Positions 51,879-61,188 of a stretch of DNA of 64,000 nucleotides are shown piece after piece. Location of the stretch: positions 3,038,001-3,102,000 of the forward strand of contig CP176050.1 in assembly GCA_046199005.1 (NCBI GenBank), in the 5' to 3' direction. The translations under genes and the position numbers were made by a program. This DNA is from Ascidiimonas sp046199005 (GTDB lineage Bacteria; Bacteroidota; Bacteroidia; Flavobacteriales; Flavobacteriaceae). Below the pieces are notes generated by a model. That model was not told the DNA's origin and did not search any database. It saw only the letters and a list, made by a program, of their open reading frames with translations. Positions within the stretch are counted from its first letter, which is position 1. Every line of letters starts with the position of its first letter.

Positions 51879-52417
51879 GTAGCATAAGTGACCACATAGG
51901 ATTCAGAAAATGTGCTATCATGGATATTCCTTTGATGTCTCAGGTGGGATCAAAGGCCTACGTAGAACACTATGCGCATATCTGGCAAGACGGACCAGAA
52001 TTCTATCTCAATAAAAGCTTTTCGAAAACCGTTTTTAGAAAAGAAGTGCCAAATGCTACTATCGAATACTATCTGATTTATTTTGAGGATCAACCCATAG
52101 GATTACTAAAACTCAATCTCTTTAAAGGATTGGATGGCCAGCCAAACCCAAAGATGATCGAATTAGAAAAGATTTACATCATTAAAGCCTATTCAAGCAA
52201 AAACGTAGGTTCTACCACGATCAGCTTTCTTAAACATCTTGCCACCTACAAACAAATTTCTTATATCTGGCTTAGTGTCATGACAACGAGCAAGGCAATG
52301 GATTTTTATGTGAAGCATGGCTTTGAAGCTGTTTCGTATTGGCAACTTGATTTTAAGAACCTAAAAAAAGGCTATCGGGAAATGCTTAAGATGAAACTGA
52401 ACGTAGCTGAATCATAA
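51866..52417 (+). CDS. GNAT-family acetyltransferase
   Basis: 183 aa. The fold order is clear: IGFRKCAIMDIPLMSQVGSKAYVEHY, then YYLIYFEDQPIGLLKLNLF and the acetyl-CoA loop region IELEKIYIIKAYSSKNVGSTTISFLKHLA, followed by WLSVMTTSKAMDFYVKHGFEAV. It is likely an N-acetyltransferase of unknown substrate. Its start lies inside the previous gene. Its end overlaps by six bases the end of the convergent DinB gene. Confidence 0.82.
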   Translation: MEKVSSISDHIGFRKCAIMDIPLMSQVGSKAYVEHYAHIWQDGPEFYLNKSFSKTVFRKEVPNATIEYYLIYFEDQPIGLLKLNLFKGLDGQPNPKMIELEKIYIIKAYSSKNVGSTTISFLKHLATYKQISYIWLSVMTTSKAMDFYVKHGFEAVSYWQLDFKNLKKGYREMLKMKLNVAES

Positions 52418-52948
52418 GGTAGCCAGCGCATTTTTAATATGAGCCAAATGGTGTTCACTATGCCAGGCATACTTACCAATATTTTCTTTTAAGCTAGTTC
52501 TGGAATGATCTTCCGGATGTATGAAAGCGCGTTGTAGCTGTTCTTCACTTAAGCCTTTGATCAAATATACCAACTTGGCGTGCAGGGCATATAAATAATC
52601 AACAGAGAGTTGGATGGGCGCGTTTTGCGTATCAAACAAGGCAGCCCATGCACTTTCATCATAGGCTTTGATCAATGGAGTGTCTTCGGTAAGCGTCCAT
52701 TTAAAACGCGTGTAACTATTGTGATGACTATCGGCGATGTGGTGTACGACTTCTCTTATCGTCCATCCATCGAGACGGTATTGCAATTTCAATTCTTTTT
52801 CAGACAAGCCTTTCACCAGCTCGTTAAGACGGGTAGGTAAGGTTTCCAGAGTATCTGTCCATTTGATAAGGTGAATCGTTTCAATGGTATCTGGAGATTT
52901 GAATTTACCAATTGGATATTTAAGTTTTTTTAATTCGGCAGGTTGCAT
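52412..52948 (-). CDS. DinB-like metal-dependent hydrolase, YfiT family
   Basis: 178 aa from ATG 52948 (MQPAELKKLKYPIGKF); the frame extends upstream to 52999 but the family N-terminus begins here. It has the YfiT layout: four helices with histidines in VHHIADSHHNSY and HSEHHLAHI, which bind Zn or Ni. YfiT-type enzymes are bacillithiol transferase-like or putative hydrolases; Bacteroidota use bacillithiol, so a BshB/BstA-like role is conceivable but unproven. Confidence 0.85.
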   Translation of the reverse strand: MQPAELKKLKYPIGKFKSPDTIETIHLIKWTDTLETLPTRLNELVKGLSEKELKLQYRLDGWTIREVVHHIADSHHNSYTRFKWTLTEDTPLIKAYDESAWAALFDTQNAPIQLSVDYLYALHAKLVYLIKGLSEEQLQRAFIHPEDHSRTSLKENIGKYAWHSEHHLAHIKNALATL

Positions 52949-54348
52949 ACTGTAATGATTTATTATATGACTAAAGATCGTCAACTGAAGTGAAATCAAA
53001 AAATAAAATGTGTTTTTTGAAGTAATTGCTGTCCATTCGGGAGGAATATTGAAATCTAATCCTATCTTAATTTACAAATCCAGAAAGTACGAGTGATCCT
53101 CGATCACCTTAAATAATCGGAGGAGATTGATGCTTTCTCTTATTTTTTTTTGTTCTTCCAGGACTTCGATCGTAGCGGATGGTAGATTTTTGTAGAAATA
53201 TTACTGTGCATAAAGGTTTACTTGTAGCCCATGAGATAAAGCCAAATTTGTACCGTCTTTTCGTGGAAGCATGGCGACTGAGAAATCTGTTAGAAATGAA
53301 CCAACTATATTCAACTATTTTCTAAAAAAATTACTCAAGATCTAGCGAGGTAGATAATGCAGGCAGTTATCTCATCCCGTTTCACAGGGAATTCGATATG
53401 ACGGGGTACGCATTCACGAAAAGTCTTAACTTCAGTTACCAGAGACAACACGGAACATGTAAAAAAGTTGGGGATTAATTTTGCCTCTGTCCTTTTTTGT
53501 CTCTCCAACCCTTCAATAAAACACAGGGCAGGCATTGATAAAACTAAGTAAATAAGTTTGGCTATAACGTAGTTCCTTTACTTTTTTTCATTGCCAAAAA
53601 AAGTAACAAAAAAGGCTAGGCTGATGAATAAATCTTGAGAAAATACTACGGCACCCACAACCACGGATGAAAAGAAACTCCCCGCTATCGCAGGGTCAAA
53701 CAGTTTTTCATCCCTTAGCCCGCGCTGCTGCCTTGATTTTTAAAGATTTCTTCAATAGGCCGGATTTCAGTTCTATCATTACTTTGAGTATAATAATAAA
53801 AGATTCTTTAGATTTTTTCTGATTCTCAATAAAACTATTCTTTCTCAAGATTTCAAATACTGACCTATTTTTAAATTACCTGGTAAAACAAAGCGGTTTG
53901 AAGAGGTGGCTAAGGGAAGCTAGCCGGCAGCCTTTTCTGCGACAGCGAAAACAGTCTGACTCGCGCTCAAGAAAACCGCCGTAGGTTTTCAAGAAATTTA
54001 AAAGTGAGTCTTCTCCCGACGCGATTCGGGATGGTTATTTTCATCAAGGAAAAGAACTACGAAGATTAAAAAAGCTTCACATAAATTTTATTTCTGTATT
54101 GAAGAATAAAGTTTTAATCCCCACAAAATTTAATTGACCCGACAACACCTCTTACTGATATTTGAAATAACTATCACTCAAATAAAACCTTGATGCCTAA
54201 ATCGATTTTGAGGCATTCTACCGACAGATCAGTACGGTCTGGTATTATACTATTACCCAGCAAACTCGTGTGTTAGCAATGAGATGTGCGATTTTCAAAT
54301 GTTTGAGACTTGTCAGAAATTAGTATGTGATTATACGAATGTTTCCGG
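52949..54348. repeat. Gene-free repeat region
   Basis: No gene was recognised in this 1.4 kb. Bases 53362-53402 are an inverted copy of the REP-like repeat (7088-7122). Near 53583-53625 lies a T-rich and A-rich block, CATTGCCAAAAAAAGTAACA, of a kind common in flavobacterial spacers. Bases 54118-54140 are an inverted copy of 6606-6628. A paired CATCGCAGGG and GCGACAGCGAAAA block near 53686 and 53939 lies in low-complexity DNA. It is of the same type as 6067-7416 and 22101-22718. Confidence 0.6.
53362..53402 (-). repeat. REP-like repeat, copy 4, inverted
   Basis: Read on the minus strand it gives CATATCGAATTCCC, then GGGATGAGATAACTGCC, matching the copies at 7088, 22119 and 22413. It has one extra T before CCC and one A inserted in the last ATAT. 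Confidence 0.6.
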
Positions 54349-55218
54349 TTATTGATACACTCGAATATAATCGACTACCATAGGGCTTTGCACAAAATCC
54401 GGATCAACATTTGGTAGTATGGCTATATTAAGAATAAAATAATATTCTGCATCGTAAGGCCAGGTATCTTGATTTTTTGTAGATGGCTCATACCGAAAAT
54501 GTTCTTTCCCATCCACACTAAAAACCATTTTATCTTTGGTCCAGTCTAAGGTATACAGATGAAATTCATCGGAAGCATTATTGATCTTTTGCCCTCCAAC
54601 ATTCTTTACCGTGTCACCGTAACTGGCTCCGTTATGCACGGCACTTGATACATAATCCTGATTTTTACCCCAGTGTTCTAGAATATCAATCTCTCCACAA
54701 TAGGGCCACATCGTAGTACCATATCCTTTTTTCTCCCAATAAGCGCCGTCTTCATCAATATTCTTATTCAGCATCCATATAGCGGGCCAGGTTCCGACGC
54801 CGGTGGGCATTTTTGCGCGTATTTCTACACGACCATATTTGAAAGCGAATTTTGAATTTAATCTGGCAGAGGTGTAATTCTTTTTGTGACCCCGATACGT
54901 GTGCGCTTCTTTTTTGGCAACCAAATGCAGATACCCGTCTTCAAGGTATGAGTTGGCTTTCTTGTTGGTATAATGTTGAATGATACCACCCCACCAACTA
55001 CCTTCCGGTGGGAGTTTTGTTTGATGAAACCATTTCTTCGAATCAATGGCACCGCTACCATCAAATTCGTCTGACCAAACCAGCGAGTCGAATTCGAACT
55101 TTGGCAAGCTCTCGGCAGCATAAGGCAATGCGACCCTATTGACGTGGGTTTGATTGAAATATGAAAAACCAAACAAGCCCACGCAAAGGATACTTAAAAA
55201 AACGATCTTTTTTATCAT
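54349..55218 (-). CDS. GH16-family beta-glucanase (laminarinase-like)
   Basis: 289 aa. N-terminal signal or membrane anchor (IVFLSILCVGLFGFSYFNQ). The GH16 catalytic motif GEIDILEHWG puts the nucleophile at Glu176, Asp178 and the acid/base at Glu181. LVWSDEFDGSGAIDSKKWFHQ and the substrate cleft WPAIWMLNKNIDEDGAYWEKKGYG fit laminarinase-type GH16 enzymes. It cleaves beta-1,3 or mixed-linkage glucans outside the cytoplasm. The exact substrate is not certain: GH16 also holds agarases and carrageenases, but the E-I-D-I-L-E form is the glucanase type. Confidence 0.88.
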   Translation of the reverse strand: MIKKIVFLSILCVGLFGFSYFNQTHVNRVALPYAAESLPKFEFDSLVWSDEFDGSGAIDSKKWFHQTKLPPEGSWWGGIIQHYTNKKANSYLEDGYLHLVAKKEAHTYRGHKKNYTSARLNSKFAFKYGRVEIRAKMPTGVGTWPAIWMLNKNIDEDGAYWEKKGYGTTMWPYCGEIDILEHWGKNQDYVSSAVHNGASYGDTVKNVGGQKINNASDEFHLYTLDWTKDKMVFSVDGKEHFRYEPSTKNQDTWPYDAEYYFILNIAILPNVDPDFVQSPMVVDYIRVYQ

Positions 55219-55364
55219 TTACGAATACAGGTTTTAATTTCGAAATTATTCTGATATCAAATAATTACTTAAAGATATAAAAAACGGAATCATCTTAGTC
55301 CTTCTGACATGTCTAAACCTTGATAGCATGAAATAGATTATCTATAGCTGGAGGTACCTTTTTA

Positions 55365-55910
55365 TTATAAAATCTGAATTTTTAAAAATTGGTCTGTCAA
55401 TATTAATATAGAACTCGCTATCATAACTATAAGGGTTGTCACCGCATTAAATCTCCACTTTAGATTGTGCTGTTTAGTGATCTTGTAGACAAAATAGAAC
55501 AATATTGCGCTAACCAGAATCGATAGCGTAAAGAGACCAAGACCTAAAAACTGACTTATTCGTCCTTCGTCATTTGGATTTATAAAATTCATTAATCCGG
55601 CCAGCGCTCTCATGTATAAGGGCACAAAAAGAAACGGATAAAGGAGTCGGTTCCATCTTTTCGATAACAAGAAAAAAACCAGAATAGCTTGCAGGATGGT
55701 TATGATGGGGCCGGAAGCTGAAATATATATTTTGTGCCAGTCTGTGGGATCTTGCCCTTCCATAGGAAAAACGGCATTCATTCTCATGATGGATTCATAC
55801 CCAAGAGATTCTGCTGTGATCCAATGTGTAAACTCATGTAAGACCCACGTAAAGATTACAGCAAGTACAGTTGCTAAAAGGTAGTCGATAGTAATTTTTT
55901 GATCGGTCAT
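55365..55910 (-). CDS. M50-like membrane metalloprotease
   Basis: 181 aa. The HEFTHW motif (about residues 25-30), an HExxH zinc site, lies in the first helix: IFTWVLHEFTHWITAESLGYESIMRMN. The remaining helices are near PIITILQAILVFFLLS, LGLFTLSILVSAILFYFVYKI and VTTLIVMIASSILIL. It is an integral membrane protein resembling putative zinc proteases of the M50 or DUF3267 type. The second typical motif (NxxPxxPLDG) is absent, so function remains uncertain. Its ATG overlaps the stop of the GH16 gene upstream by 4 bases (ATGA). Confidence 0.65.
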   Translation of the reverse strand: MTDQKITIDYLLATVLAVIFTWVLHEFTHWITAESLGYESIMRMNAVFPMEGQDPTDWHKIYISASGPIITILQAILVFFLLSKRWNRLLYPFLFVPLYMRALAGLMNFINPNDEGRISQFLGLGLFTLSILVSAILFYFVYKITKQHNLKWRFNAVTTLIVMIASSILILTDQFLKIQIL

Positions 55911-56764
55911 TTTCTAAATTCATGTTTTACCCAATCTACTTCCATCACCCATTCTCCTGTCATGGGTGCATCGGTAATTTTGGCAAAGTTTAAAATGGCA
56001 AACATTGGTTCAGGGTATTTATCTCCTTCCCCCACATTGCGGTACACTTCTTCTCCATCTAGCCTATATACAAGATCACTTTCTTCCCATTCAACAGAAT
56101 ATTCATGAAACTCATTTAATGCAGCCGGAAAATTTCTTCTGCTGCTTTCCCAGTCTCCTTTATCACATTCGCCCAGACTTACGATGGCACCGGTAGTAAA
56201 TTCGTCTTTCATGTGATCGCCGTGATGCTCAAAGATATCAATCTCACCGGACCCGGTTAGCGGCCAGCAGATATTCTCGTCTTCTTCCTGCACCGGAGGC
56301 TCGTTGTTTCTGGCACCTAAAAGCCACCACGCCGGAAACATACTCGCTTCTCCATTGCTCGATAATTTAAGGCGAGCGGTCCATTTTCCTTTGATAAATT
56401 CTTTACGGTTTTTTGAACAAATACGCCCCGCAACATACTCGGTATCTGGATGTTTATTCCCATGCTTATCGAAGTTATCACAAGGTTGTTTTTCACCTAT
56501 ATTCACTACTTTTATCTTTAAAGTGCCGTTGCTGACTTCCCGCGTGCCATAATTACCATCGGGTACATAACAATGATTTTCATTATTCACCCAGATTCTT
56601 TGATCCTGCCAATTCTCGGGGTTGAAAGTCTCAAAGTCATCAAAGAAATCTACCTCCCAGATTTCGGTAGTGGTATTTTTGTCCATACTCTTTGTCTTGT
56701 CATTTTTACAACCCGAAAACCCTAACATTAAAGTTGACAACAATATTGTACATATCTGTTTCAT
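55907..56764 (-). CDS. GH16-family beta-glucanase lipoprotein
   Basis: 285 aa from ATG 56764 (MKQICTILLSTLMLGFSGC), a lipoprotein signal with Cys19; the frame upstream to 56842 has no homology. The active site is GEIDIFEHHG, with Glu174, Asp176 and Glu179. WTARLKLSSNGEASMFPAWWLLG and the Cys-containing FKDCDK type loops fit GH16. It is probably an outer-membrane lipoprotein that cleaves beta-1,3-glucan or a related algal polysaccharide. It shares about the same fold as the neighbour at 54349 but is not a recent duplicate. The 4-base overlap with the downstream M50-like gene indicates coexpression. Confidence 0.87.
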   Translation of the reverse strand: MKQICTILLSTLMLGFSGCKNDKTKSMDKNTTTEIWEVDFFDDFETFNPENWQDQRIWVNNENHCYVPDGNYGTREVSNGTLKIKVVNIGEKQPCDNFDKHGNKHPDTEYVAGRICSKNRKEFIKGKWTARLKLSSNGEASMFPAWWLLGARNNEPPVQEEDENICWPLTGSGEIDIFEHHGDHMKDEFTTGAIVSLGECDKGDWESSRRNFPAALNEFHEYSVEWEESDLVYRLDGEEVYRNVGEGDKYPEPMFAILNFAKITDAPMTGEWVMEVDWVKHEFRK

Positions 56765-56880
56765 TTTTATAGTTTTAGGTTCTATAAAGCTACGAATAAA
56801 ACTGAATACAACATACTTAGTAGTTGATACTCGGTCCTTCAAAACCGCAACCCATCAAATTAGGAACCGGATCGCAGGTA

Positions 56881-57720
56881 TCAACGATTTTTTTTTGTGT
56901 TTCCTCCGAAAATCATTTCAAAAGCATTGTAAACTGCCTGATGCAGAGCATCTCCATGCGTTTTGTCTTCCATAAACTCAAAATACAATGCTGTATTAGG
57001 ACTCTTGCTGGCATTCAACTTATTAAATAGTTCTTTTGCGGTCCTTTCCATTACGTCTCCTTCTTTACCTACCGCTATGTAGATAGAACTAATAGATTCA
57101 GCCACTTTAAATTTTTGATTCAGCAACTTTTCATCATTCCACCACAAGCTTGGACTCACGATAATGTAATTGTCAAAAAGTTCTGGTTTTTTAAGTAAAA
57201 TCTCAGTAGCAAGAAGTCCTCCCAGAGATTGTCCTAGGAGTGTGTTTTCGTTATGTACCCGATAGGTAGCTGCAATAAAAGGTTGTAATTCATTTTCTAT
57301 AAAGTCTATGAAATTTTCAGATTTTCCAGAACTGGGAAATTCTTTTTGATCACGTTCATTCCCGGAGGGAGCTGTAAAGTCGCGTTTTCGATCTACATTA
57401 CTAATTCCCACAACAATCGATTTCGGGATCATATTGATCCATGAAAAAGATCCAAATTGAACAATTCCAGCAATGTGAATAAAATCTTCTTCTTTAGAGC
57501 CGTCCAACAGATAGATAACAGGATACGTTTTTAACGAGTCTTTCGAATATCCTTGCGGTAAATAAATATTTAGTTCTCGTGTTTCCTCTAAAATAACCGA
57601 TTTGATAAGAAGGGTTTTTCCTATTGAAAAGTCTTTTTCACTAATTTTCTCAGGGATTGTTTGACTTTGCAATATGCTTAGAGCGAAAAGTACCAGAAAA
57701 CTCGTTGCCGCTGATTTCAT
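56881..57720 (-). CDS. Esterase D-type alpha/beta hydrolase, secreted
   Basis: 279 aa. The signal peptide ATSFLVLFALSILQSQ is followed by a beta-rich hydrolase domain: LNIYLPQGYSKDSLKTYPVIYLLDGSKEEDFIHIAG, NVDRKRDFTAPSG, the nucleophile elbow LLGQSLGGLLATEIL (G-Q-S-L-G), and the end TALYFEFMEDKTHGDALHQAV with the catalytic His. It belongs to the putative esterase (PF00756-type, feruloyl or tributyrin esterase) group. It sits in a row with GH16 genes, which fits deacetylation of glycans, but that is inference. Confidence 0.85.
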   Translation of the reverse strand: MKSAATSFLVLFALSILQSQTIPEKISEKDFSIGKTLLIKSVILEETRELNIYLPQGYSKDSLKTYPVIYLLDGSKEEDFIHIAGIVQFGSFSWINMIPKSIVVGISNVDRKRDFTAPSGNERDQKEFPSSGKSENFIDFIENELQPFIAATYRVHNENTLLGQSLGGLLATEILLKKPELFDNYIIVSPSLWWNDEKLLNQKFKVAESISSIYIAVGKEGDVMERTAKELFNKLNASKSPNTALYFEFMEDKTHGDALHQAVYNAFEMIFGGNTKKNR

Positions 57721-57749
57721 CTTTTATTTTTAAAATCCTATATATCTAT

Positions 57750-58946
57750 TTAATATACTACCTCTACCTTTAATGTGTGCGTAGTTTCATTTGAATGTCC
57801 ATCTATAGCTTTGAACACTAGTTCGAACTTGCCGGTTTCATCGGGATTTAATGTGAGCATCATTGTATCCGAATCGAATTCAGTCCACTCAAGTTTTTCA
57901 TCGGCACAGGTGATGGCTAGCTCCTCTTCATTGATATCTTTGAAATAGTCTTTTGGGACTTTTACCTTTGTTTGTGTACCTATCTTAAGGATTGTTTCTG
58001 GAATGGGATTAAAAACATAGGGTTTGAATACTTTCTTTGTATTCACCCAATAAATATCCGATTCTTTCATGGCTTCACCTTCAAAGGTCTTTCTGGTAAA
58101 GAACAGGAATTGATGATCTGTGGTAACAAAGGGGCGTCTTTCCCATTGCATCGTATTTATTGGAGCATCTAAGGCTTCCGGTTTTGTCCAGTTTCCTTTG
58201 ATGTCTTTGTAACTGATAAAAAGATCGGGGCCGCTTTCAAAGCTGGCATAGCGGCTAAAAATAATATAGTTTCCTTCCGGCGATACAAAAATACTTTCTT
58301 CGTCTCTTTCTGTAGAAAGGGCATCTATTCGTTCGGCATCTGCATAGACACCCTCGGTAGCCTTCGAGAAATACAGATCGGCAAGGCCATTACCCTCTCT
58401 GTTTGATGAAAAATAAATGGTATTATCTAAGGTTGCACAAGCCATGGCTTCTCTTGATGAAGAGCTTAGGGGATGATTTATTTTTTCGGGACGAAGCCAG
58501 GCCTCTCCTTGCTTATGCAACTTCCAGATATCAGTGATGTAATTTGCTTCCGGGGAGCTGCTTTTTGCAAATAGCATCGTTTCCCCATCTGGGGAGAAGT
58601 ATGGAAGAAAGGCACTTTCATCTTTCAAAATCTCTAAAAGCGTCGGTTTTGTCCAAGATTCATTTCCTTTTTTAGCGTAGTGTATTTTACCGCTAAAATC
58701 GTCTTTGTCCAATACTCCAAATGCCAATTCTTTCATGTCTGGAGAAAATGAAATGCCATGTTCAAATCTTTCTTTTACAGAAACCTGGTCGGGTGCAAAA
58801 ACCATCGGAGTCGTATCTGGAGGCACCTGCCCTAAATAATCAGCTACTTCAACGGGTGATTTACATCCTATAAAAACCATCATAAACGCAACTACAAAAC
58901 AGCTTCTTAAAAGCATACGATAAAAGTTTGGAAACAGAGACATCAT
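57750..58946 (-). CDS. PD40-repeat (TolB-like) lipoprotein
   Basis: 398 aa; ATG 58916 (MLLRSCFVVAFMMVFIGC) gives the clean lipoprotein signal and may be the true start. After the Cys, repeated WD40-like PD40 motifs occur: ISFSPDMKELAFGVLDKDDFSGKI, PYFSPDGETMLFAKSS, NTIYFSSNREGNGLADLYFSK, SIFVSPEGNYIIFSRYAS. These form a beta-propeller. The C-terminal 80 residues are an Ig-like domain. It is outer-membrane or periplasmic and probably binds a ligand or protein. It lies between an esterase and a methyltransferase gene on the same strand. Confidence 0.8.
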   Translation of the reverse strand: MMSLFPNFYRMLLRSCFVVAFMMVFIGCKSPVEVADYLGQVPPDTTPMVFAPDQVSVKERFEHGISFSPDMKELAFGVLDKDDFSGKIHYAKKGNESWTKPTLLEILKDESAFLPYFSPDGETMLFAKSSSPEANYITDIWKLHKQGEAWLRPEKINHPLSSSSREAMACATLDNTIYFSSNREGNGLADLYFSKATEGVYADAERIDALSTERDEESIFVSPEGNYIIFSRYASFESGPDLFISYKDIKGNWTKPEALDAPINTMQWERRPFVTTDHQFLFFTRKTFEGEAMKESDIYWVNTKKVFKPYVFNPIPETILKIGTQTKVKVPKDYFKDINEEELAITCADEKLEWTEFDSDTMMLTLNPDETGKFELVFKAIDGHSNETTHTLKVEVVY

Positions 58947-58964
58947 ACAAAAGGATAAGGCACG

Positions 58965-59744
58965 TTAAAAATTTGAATCCTGTTTTGAGGCTTGTTGGCA
59001 TACAAAGATCTGTTTTTCCGATTGATCACCAAACACCTCTTCTTCAAAGTCTCCAAACTTATGAAGGATCTCAAAATCATTCGACTCTAAGTACGCATCC
59101 AGTTCTTTCGGGAAATACATTCTCATGTCTAAATTCTGAACAGAATGAAATGTACCATCGATAAAATAATGCCATTCGATACGATTTACCTGCGTACTAT
59201 TTTCATAGTGCATACGTTCTTTTATCTCTATTTCTCTCCCATCGTTGGTGGTATACCTGGAGACTTGACGTAAGCCACGTTGACCTTCTACCATAAATTG
59301 CAAATTCGGACTAAAACAATCAAACAGAAACAAACCTCCTTCTTTCAAGTGTTTTTTGACTGCTTTTAAGGTTTTAAACAGTGCTTCATTATTGTATAGG
59401 TGATGAATGGAGTTAAAAGGAATAAAAATAAGGTCGTAGTCTTCCGGAAGCTCAAATGTGGTCATATCGCCTTCCACAAAAGTTATGTTCACCCCTTCTA
59501 CAGAAGCTTTTTGTTTTGCCTGTTCCAGCATCGATACCGTGATGTCAACCCCGGTGAGGGTATGTCCTTCTTTCGCCAGCGGAATCGTAAGCCTCCCGGT
59601 GCCACAGCAAAGTTCTAATATGCGGGCATTTTTGTCTTTAGGCATCCAGCGTTTGTAAAATTCCAGATCGTTGAGGCTCGTATTCATCCCATCGTAAATG
59701 TCGGCATCGTAGACAAGCTCACCTACTTTGTACTGGTCGTTCAT
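58965..59744 (-). CDS. Class I SAM-dependent methyltransferase
   Basis: 259 aa. Motif I is ILELCCGTGRLTIPLAKEG, followed by TLTGVDITVSMLEQAKQKA and the Asp loop FVEGDMTTFELPEDYDLIFIPFNSIHHLYN. It has the Methyltransf_11/25 Rossmann fold without transmembrane parts. The substrate is unknown. The stop of the upstream hydrolase overlaps its start by four bases, so the pair is cotranslated. Confidence 0.87.
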   Translation of the reverse strand: MNDQYKVGELVYDADIYDGMNTSLNDLEFYKRWMPKDKNARILELCCGTGRLTIPLAKEGHTLTGVDITVSMLEQAKQKASVEGVNITFVEGDMTTFELPEDYDLIFIPFNSIHHLYNNEALFKTLKAVKKHLKEGGLFLFDCFSPNLQFMVEGQRGLRQVSRYTTNDGREIEIKERMHYENSTQVNRIEWHYFIDGTFHSVQNLDMRMYFPKELDAYLESNDFEILHKFGDFEEEVFGDQSEKQIFVCQQASKQDSNF

Positions 59745-60685
59745 TCTGTTGATTTGTTTTCTTCGCTTTCGTACGTCAATTTAGTTAAAAATTCATCTAA
59801 GGCACCCAGCACTTCTTTAGGCTTTTCGATATGAATATGATGTCCGCTTTCTAAGAGCAAATATTTATTTATGTCATTTTTATACTTGGCAAAGATCTGT
59901 TTGCTCCATTTAATTTGCATCTCATTATATTTTTTTCTTTGATTATCGGCTTTTAATAAATACAGCGGTAGATCGGAAGGGGTTTTGTCTAAGGCCTCAA
60001 ATTGTTCTAAAGATTCTTTTTCGGCATTCGCCTCCCACCCATAAGTTTCAATTGCTTTTGAGGTTTTATAGATAGGATGCGGTGGTTTCGGAAGGAGAAA
60101 AAACGGGATACCACTCCAGGACATACGCCGGAAAGACCAGTTCATCAATCGGTAACTCAAAGGGGACGGACCTGCTTCTGCCCTTGCCATTTCCTGATAC
60201 GGATCTATGAGAAATAAGCCCATTACCAATTCGGGATACTTCTTAGCGTAATACCGAGCGATAAAACCTCCGGCAGAATGACCGACCAATACATAAGGGC
60301 CTTTTATGTTTTCCTTTTCGAGCACCTTATGGAGTTCTTCCGCAGCATTACCCACCGTCTTTGGCAAGACAGGTGCACCACTAAATCCCAGACCTGAACG
60401 ATCATACCTAAAAACCCGCCCTTTTTTCTCTAATTCACTTACGATCGAAGACCAGGTATGTGTCGATTCTCCCATTCCTGCAATCAGCACAAAGGTAACG
60501 TCACCCTCACCTGTATACTCATAGTGAATCTTGGTGTCACCAATATCTGAAAATTTTCCGGTGGGTTGGTATTCTTTTCGAACCTTGGTATCGTAGTTAT
60601 ATTGCTTCACCGATCCGTAGATAAGCACCAGTAGCACCGCTATCATGACTATGCCAACGATCCATTTAAGTATTTTTTTGAACAT
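59741..60685 (-). CDS. Alpha/beta hydrolase with N-terminal membrane anchor
   Basis: 314 aa. A single N-terminal helix (ILKWIVGIVMIAVLLVLIYGSV) is followed by the hydrolase domain: VTFVLIAGMGESTHTWSSIV (oxyanion strand), VFRYDRSGLGFSG, the nucleophile elbow VGHSAGGFIARYYAKKYPELV, and LLESGHHIHIEKPKEVL with His. It is of the alpha/beta-hydrolase_1 family. The anchor could hold it in the inner membrane with the catalytic part outside. Its stop codon overlaps the start of the next gene by 4 bases. Confidence 0.85.
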   Translation of the reverse strand: MFKKILKWIVGIVMIAVLLVLIYGSVKQYNYDTKVRKEYQPTGKFSDIGDTKIHYEYTGEGDVTFVLIAGMGESTHTWSSIVSELEKKGRVFRYDRSGLGFSGAPVLPKTVGNAAEELHKVLEKENIKGPYVLVGHSAGGFIARYYAKKYPELVMGLFLIDPYQEMARAEAGPSPLSYRLMNWSFRRMSWSGIPFFLLPKPPHPIYKTSKAIETYGWEANAEKESLEQFEALDKTPSDLPLYLLKADNQRKKYNEMQIKWSKQIFAKYKNDINKYLLLESGHHIHIEKPKEVLGALDEFLTKLTYESEENKSTE

Positions 60686-61188
60686 GGTTTGTTTTATCAG
60701 AAGTTACTATTCAAACTAAAAGCTAGTGGATTGATATGGTTAAAGTTAACAAAAGAAATGAATATTTAAAGAGGGCATTTTACCCTATAAATATTTATAT
60801 GGCTGTCTTAGATTTATATCGTGATAAATGATTCTTCCATATTTAGTTTAGTGATTTTTTATGAAAAGAATGAGGTCATTCGACTATTTACACCATTTGT
60901 AGATACTTTCTTCTTCAATCTTTTTTAAAGATGCAGAGTTAATGATAAAATAAAGCTGCTAGAATACCATCCTTGAATAAAAAGTTTTTTAAGGTAAGAA
61001 GTTTATTCGTTTAACGTAGTTCACTTTGAAAACTACTCATAACAGTTTCTAAATCATATGTTTCTGAAATTTAAGTGTTTATGTTTCAGATTGCTTTCCT
61101 TAAAACTGAATTCTGCTCATTCAAATCTATTCAAATATCAAAATCTAAAGTAATGTTCTATATAAAGTAGATACAGCTACAACCTTTA
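60686..61188. other. Gene-free AT-rich stretch
   Basis: No coding features, repeats or clear terminators were recognised in these 503 bases. It separates the minus-strand hydrolase and GT39 genes. Confidence 0.5.
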
